From: Planctomycetota bacterium
Lineage (GTDB): Bacteria; Planctomycetota; Phycisphaerae; WQYP01; JAJZKY01
DNA: 7,632 bases
Assembly (NCBI GenBank): GCA_021803885.1
Contig: JAJZKY010000203.1
Coordinates: 1 to 7,632, forward strand
Direction: 5' to 3'
Shown: one piece after another, positions 6,232 through 7,632 of the stretch
Numbering within the stretch: position 1 is the stretch's first letter
How the letters are laid out: each line of letters opens with the position of its first letter
Translations under genes and position numbers: made by a program
Notes under the pieces: generated by a model
The model's database searches: none
The model's input: the letters and a program-made list of their open reading frames with translations, nothing else
Told to the model about the DNA's origin: nothing

Positions 6232-7446
6232 ATGCCGAAAAAACTGCTGATCATTGTCCGGGATAGTCGCCGCTTGGGCGGAGTGGAAACCTATTTATCC
6301 ACCTTGCTTCCGCGTCTCGCCCAGGACTATAAAATCGCAGTGCTGGCTTCGGGCGCGGCCGTTCCTGAAGCGGAAACGTTTACCTCCCTTCGCCCGCTCT
6401 GGTATGCGCACGATGCGCGGACCGCGGAAAATGTGGCGGCATGGCGGCCGCAGGCTGTCTTTAATCATGGGAATGATCCCGCATTGCAGCGGCAGATACT
6501 GACGCGGTTGCCTTCGCTTTCCGGCCATACAGGCTCGCCTCCGTTGCCGGCTCTGTTTTTTGCCCACGACTACTCCGGCTTTTGCGCCACCGGAACCAAA
6601 ATGTTCGCCGCGCCGGCGCCCGCGGTCTGTTCGCGCAATTTAAATGCCGGCTGTCTGCTGCGGCATTACCCGCGCCGTTGCGGCGGGTTGAACCCCATCA
6701 CCATGGGCCGGGATTACCGGCGGCAGCGGGCTTTACGCTCGCAGATCAACGCTTATGCCGGTTTCGTTGTTGCCAGCGATTACATGAAAAACGAACTCGT
6801 TCGCCAGGGTCTGGCGCCTGAGCGCATCCATGTGGCGCCATATCCTGTGCCGGAGGAGCTGCGGCCTCAATCCTCGCGCCCGGGCAATCCTGTTTCCGCT
6901 CCTTTCCGGTTGCTCATGCTGGCGCGGCTGACTCCGGGCAAAGGCGGCGCCGAGTTGATTCTTGCCTTGCGCGAGGCCAGTCAGCTTTTGCAGCGCCCTC
7001 TGGAGTTGACGATTGCCGGCGATGGTCCGGAACTGCCGCGTTTGCGCCGCCTTGCCGCTCAATGCCGTTTAAACGTTCACTTCCCCGGCTGGGTCGGGCC
7101 GCAATCACGTCGGGAATTGTTGGCTGGCGCGCATCTGCTGGTCGTACCCAGCATTTGGCCCGAGCCATTCGGTATGGTTGGTCTGGAGGCCGGCGCCATC
7201 GGCATTCCCAGCGTGGCTATGGCTTCCGGCGGCATTCCCGAATGGCTGGTCCCCGGGGTTTCCGGCGAACTTGCGCCCCTGTTATCTCCCTATTGGCCAG
7301 GGCTGGCGCAAGCCATAGCGCGGGCGCTCGCATTGGATCGCCACTATGCCGCTCTCTGCCAGGGCGCTAGGGAACAAGCTCGCGGTTTCACGATGCAGGC
7401 TCATTGGGACCGCCTCCATCCGGTCCTGCAGTCGCTTTTTGCTTGA
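6232..7446 (+). CDS. GT4-family glycosyltransferase with cysteine-containing insert
   Basis: The 404-residue protein has a complete GT-B layout. The N-terminal strand KKLLIIVRDSRRLGGVETY (in part 3-21) includes the glycine loop LGGVE. ASDYMKNEL (181-189) and VAPYPV (201-206) end the first domain. LLMLARLTPGKGGAELI (227-243), IAGDGPELP (261-269) and the EX7E motif E311-PFGMVGL-E319 define the donor-binding domain. Between residues 108 and 155 is a segment starting FFAHDYSGFC with Cys118, Cys133, Cys141 and Cys150, the last within RRCGGLNP. A similar arrangement recurs in some bacterial GT4 proteins and could bind a metal or form disulfides; that is inference. The start at 6232 lies 16 bases after the GT2 stop and just before the first beta strand. 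In-frame ATGs at 6187 and 6157 would overlap the previous gene and add residues without homology. It is the last gene of the right arm; a hairpin follows about 60 bases downstream. Confidence 0.9.
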   Translation: MPKKLLIIVRDSRRLGGVETYLSTLLPRLAQDYKIAVLASGAAVPEAETFTSLRPLWYAHDARTAENVAAWRPQAVFNHGNDPALQRQILTRLPSLSGHTGSPPLPALFFAHDYSGFCATGTKMFAAPAPAVCSRNLNAGCLLRHYPRRCGGLNPITMGRDYRRQRALRSQINAYAGFVVASDYMKNELVRQGLAPERIHVAPYPVPEELRPQSSRPGNPVSAPFRLLMLARLTPGKGGAELILALREASQLLQRPLELTIAGDGPELPRLRRLAAQCRLNVHFPGWVGPQSRRELLAGAHLLVVPSIWPEPFGMVGLEAGAIGIPSVAMASGGIPEWLVPGVSGELAPLLSPYWPGLAQAIARALALDRHYAALCQGAREQARGFTMQAHWDRLHPVLQSLFA

Positions 7447-7483
7447 CCGGTAGCGTCCATGGCCGAGTCACACACTACGCGTC

Positions 7484-7586
7484 AAGTGACGGCATGACGG
7501 CATCGGTGACGGCATAATTAAAATGCCGTCACCCTTAAAATTTTGATTTTAAAGCGTTTATCATGAAAGTGACGCCATGACGGCAT
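7484..7586. repeat. Cluster of TGACGGCAT 9-mer repeats
   Basis: Exact TGACGGCAT occurs on the plus strand at 7487-7495, 7495-7503 (sharing one base), 7507-7515 and 7578-7586. A one-mismatch copy, TGACGCCAT, is at 7570-7578 and an inverted copy at 7523-7531. The paired copies form a 20-base unit at 7484-7503 that recurs at 7567-7586 with 19 of 20 bases identical, the starts being 83 bases apart. An AT-rich imperfect hairpin (TTAAAAT at 7535-7541, ATTTTAA at 7546-7552) lies between them. The whole 7447-7632 tail has no convincing gene and is much AT-richer than the coding DNA. The cluster could be an intergenic repeat family, a small non-autonomous element or a binding-site array for a regulator. 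Confidence 0.75.
7505..7533 (+). terminator. Hairpin with 11-bp stem, probable terminator of the right-arm operon
   Basis: GGTGACGGCAT (7505-7515) and ATGCCGTCACC (7523-7533) are perfect inverted complements separated by the seven-base loop AATTAAA. The sequence CTTAAAATTTTGATTTT follows, which is T-rich but not an uninterrupted T tract. Its place 58 bases after the stop of the last glycosyltransferase fits intrinsic termination. Because the arms are copies of the local 9-mer repeat, the hairpin may instead be a by-product of that repeat cluster. Confidence 0.5.
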
Positions 7587-7632
7587 TTTTCACAAAACTT
7601 TTCAGGGGCAACTTACTAAGTTAGTGATGATT

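Noticed and set aside
7543..7564. TTGATT and TATCAT as a promoter
   Set aside because: The spacing is only about 10 bases, far below the usual 16-18, and the region is AT-rich enough to give such matches by chance.
7484..7586. CRISPR array
   Set aside because: The repeat unit is too short, copies overlap or have irregular spacing, one is inverted, and there are no regular spacers.
7577..7624. Small frame starting ATG ACG GCA near the right end
   Set aside because: It encodes only 15 residues, lacks a Shine-Dalgarno sequence and its first codons are part of the repeat unit.

Overview
The window holds part of a surface-polysaccharide (O-antigen, capsule or exopolysaccharide) biosynthesis region from a GC-rich bacterium. 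The genes look roughly 60% GC, while the last 190 bases are visibly AT-richer. A Wzx-type flippase with several cytoplasmic glycosyltransferases suggests a Gram-negative envelope. A short remnant resembling the C-terminus of a lipid A acyltransferase points the same way but is weak. No rRNA, tRNA or housekeeping marker is present, so the phylum is left open; Acidobacteriota would fit but is only a guess.

Left arm (1-2451, minus strand). Reading leftwards there is a GT4 glycosyltransferase lacking most of its N-terminal domain (2451-1660), a complete GT4 glycosyltransferase (1633-476) and a SAM-dependent methyltransferase that runs off the left edge (479-1). The last two overlap as ATGA, so they are probably translationally coupled.

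Junction (about 2445-2650). The truncated minus-strand GT4 abuts, with no intergenic space, a plus-strand frame that ends at a TAG (2638-2640) and looks like the C-terminal tail of another enzyme, possibly an LpxL/HtrB-type acyltransferase. Both genes have lost their 5' ends at the same point, where a 15-base inverted repeat (13 of 15 bases matching, 15-base spacer) lies. This looks like a rearrangement breakpoint or an amplification/assembly chimera rather than a normal divergent promoter region.

Right arm (2651-7446, plus strand). Four closely packed genes follow: a GT4 glycosyltransferase, a polytopic Wzx-like flippase (TGATG overlap), a GT2 glycosyltransferase of the WaaE-like type with a good Shine-Dalgarno sequence, and a second GT4 with an unusual cysteine-containing insert. 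Together they could assemble a lipid-linked glycan in the cytoplasm and flip it across the inner membrane. No polymerase, ligase, priming transferase or nucleotide-sugar gene is visible here.

Right end (7447-7632). This short AT-richer non-coding stretch carries several copies of the 9-mer TGACGGCAT. One direct and one inverted copy form a hairpin with an 11-bp stem, likely the transcription terminator of the right arm.
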